The notes beneath the pieces were generated by a model. That model saw only the letters and a list, made by a program, of their open reading frames with translations, was not told the DNA's origin and did no database searches. A program made the position numbers and the translations under genes. This document shows, piece by piece, positions 7,165-7,270 of a DNA stretch of 7,270 nucleotides. The DNA comes from Thioalkalivibrio sp. (GTDB taxonomy: Bacteria; Pseudomonadota; Gammaproteobacteria; Ectothiorhodospirales; Ectothiorhodospiraceae). Location of the stretch: positions 1-7,270 of the forward strand of contig SKOF01000168.1 in the NCBI GenBank assembly GCA_007120155.1, written 5' to 3'. Position 1 is the stretch's first letter. Every line of letters starts with the position of its first letter.

Positions 7165-7246
7165 CATGACACGGATATAGACGCAAGGGCGGATACAACG
7201 AGGCAGCCCCGCCAGGGCCGCCCGGGGACAACAAACAGGACCCAAC
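7165..7246 (+). other. 82-bp nuoJ-nuoK intergenic spacer
   Basis: This is the longest non-coding stretch in the window; the other junctions range from a 1-bp overlap to 37 bp. It contains no open frame of note: ATG 7166 is closed after four codons. A GC-rich segment at 7206-7227 can form competing short stems, CCCCG 7207-7211 with CGGGG 7223-7227, or GCCC 7206-7209 with GGGC 7215-7218. No T-run follows, so a terminator is unlikely. CGGATA occurs twice (7172-7177 and 7190-7195). I see no convincing promoter. Confidence 0.6.
7237..7240 (+). promoter_or_regulatory. Shine-Dalgarno of nuoK
   Basis: AGGA sits 6 nt before ATG 7247 at the end of the nuoJ-nuoK spacer. It supports ATG 7247 as a real start although only eight codons are visible. 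Confidence 0.65.
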
Positions 7247-7270
7247 ATGATTTCCTTGTCGCACTATCTG
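7247..7270 (+). CDS. nuoK: NADH-quinone oxidoreductase subunit K, first 8 codons (3' end outside window)
   Basis: Only the first eight codons are present and read MISLSHYL, which resembles the usual NuoK start (for example MIPLQHGL in E. coli). NuoK (ND4L type) is a three-helix antiporter-like membrane subunit with proton-path glutamates, none of which are visible here. The ATG at 7247 has AGGA at 7237-7240, a good ribosome-binding site 6 nt upstream. The call rests on this short N-terminus plus the invariant nuoJ-nuoK gene order. Confidence 0.85.

Noticed and set aside
7161..7200. Possible promoter (GTGACA followed by a TATAGA-like element) before nuoK
   Set aside because: The two elements are only about 10 bp apart, too close for a sigma-70-type -35/-10 pair, and the match is weak.
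7206..7227. Possible intrinsic terminator between nuoJ and nuoK
   Set aside because: The GC stems are short and mutually exclusive, no T-run follows, and termination here would cut off an essential part of the same complex.
5947..7248. 433-codon open frame on the - strand opposite nuoI and nuoJ
   Set aside because: Its His/Gln/Asp-rich middle is the antisense of hydrophobic NuoJ helices (for example Val and Met codons read backwards as His/Asp). It crosses several real genes and has no domain.

Overview
The window is an internal slice of a nuo operon, which encodes the proton-pumping NADH:quinone oxidoreductase (respiratory complex I, NDH-1). All genes lie on the + strand in the canonical bacterial order: nuoD (3' part), nuoE, nuoF, nuoG, nuoH, nuoI, nuoJ and the first eight codons of nuoK. 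The DNA is GC-rich (roughly low-to-mid 60s percent by eye) with strong G/C preference at third codon positions. Together with the protein style (a 162-residue NuoI, a 791-residue NuoG without N7-cluster ligands, a NuoJ with a basic C-terminal tail) this suggests a proteobacterium. My best guess is a gammaproteobacterium of the Ectothiorhodospiraceae/Chromatiales kind or a betaproteobacterium; this is inference and was not tested by search.

Layout: 1-756 is the C-terminal 251 codons of nuoD. nuoE (756-1262) overlaps its stop by one base. nuoF (1270-2547) and nuoG (2585-4960) complete the NADH-oxidising arm. nuoH (4980-6047) is the membrane subunit at the quinone chamber, and nuoI (6058-6546) is the 8Fe ferredoxin-like subunit that passes electrons to quinone. 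nuoJ (6571-7164) is a small membrane subunit. After an unusually long 82-bp spacer, nuoK begins at 7247 and runs off the window. The other junctions are tight (-1, 7, 37, 19 and 10 to 24 bp) with no terminator-like hairpin plus T-run, so one polycistronic transcript is likely.

How the parts work together: NADH binds NuoF and gives a hydride to FMN. Electrons pass through N3 (NuoF), then N1b, N4 and N5 (NuoG), then N6a and N6b (NuoI), to N2 (NuoB, outside the window) and on to quinone at the NuoB/NuoD/NuoH interface. N1a in NuoE is a side cluster near FMN. NuoH, NuoJ and NuoK connect quinone reduction to the proton-pumping membrane arm. Every Fe-S ligand expected in these subunits is present, except the four for the optional N7 cluster of NuoG, all of which are replaced.

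I found no mobile element, CRISPR array, RNA gene, foreign insertion or broken gene, and no sign of a previously undescribed system. The items worth a second look are modest: the N7 loss, the long nuoJ-nuoK spacer, a GC hairpin at the end of nuoG, and a weak, possibly upstream-ATG-influenced start for nuoG.
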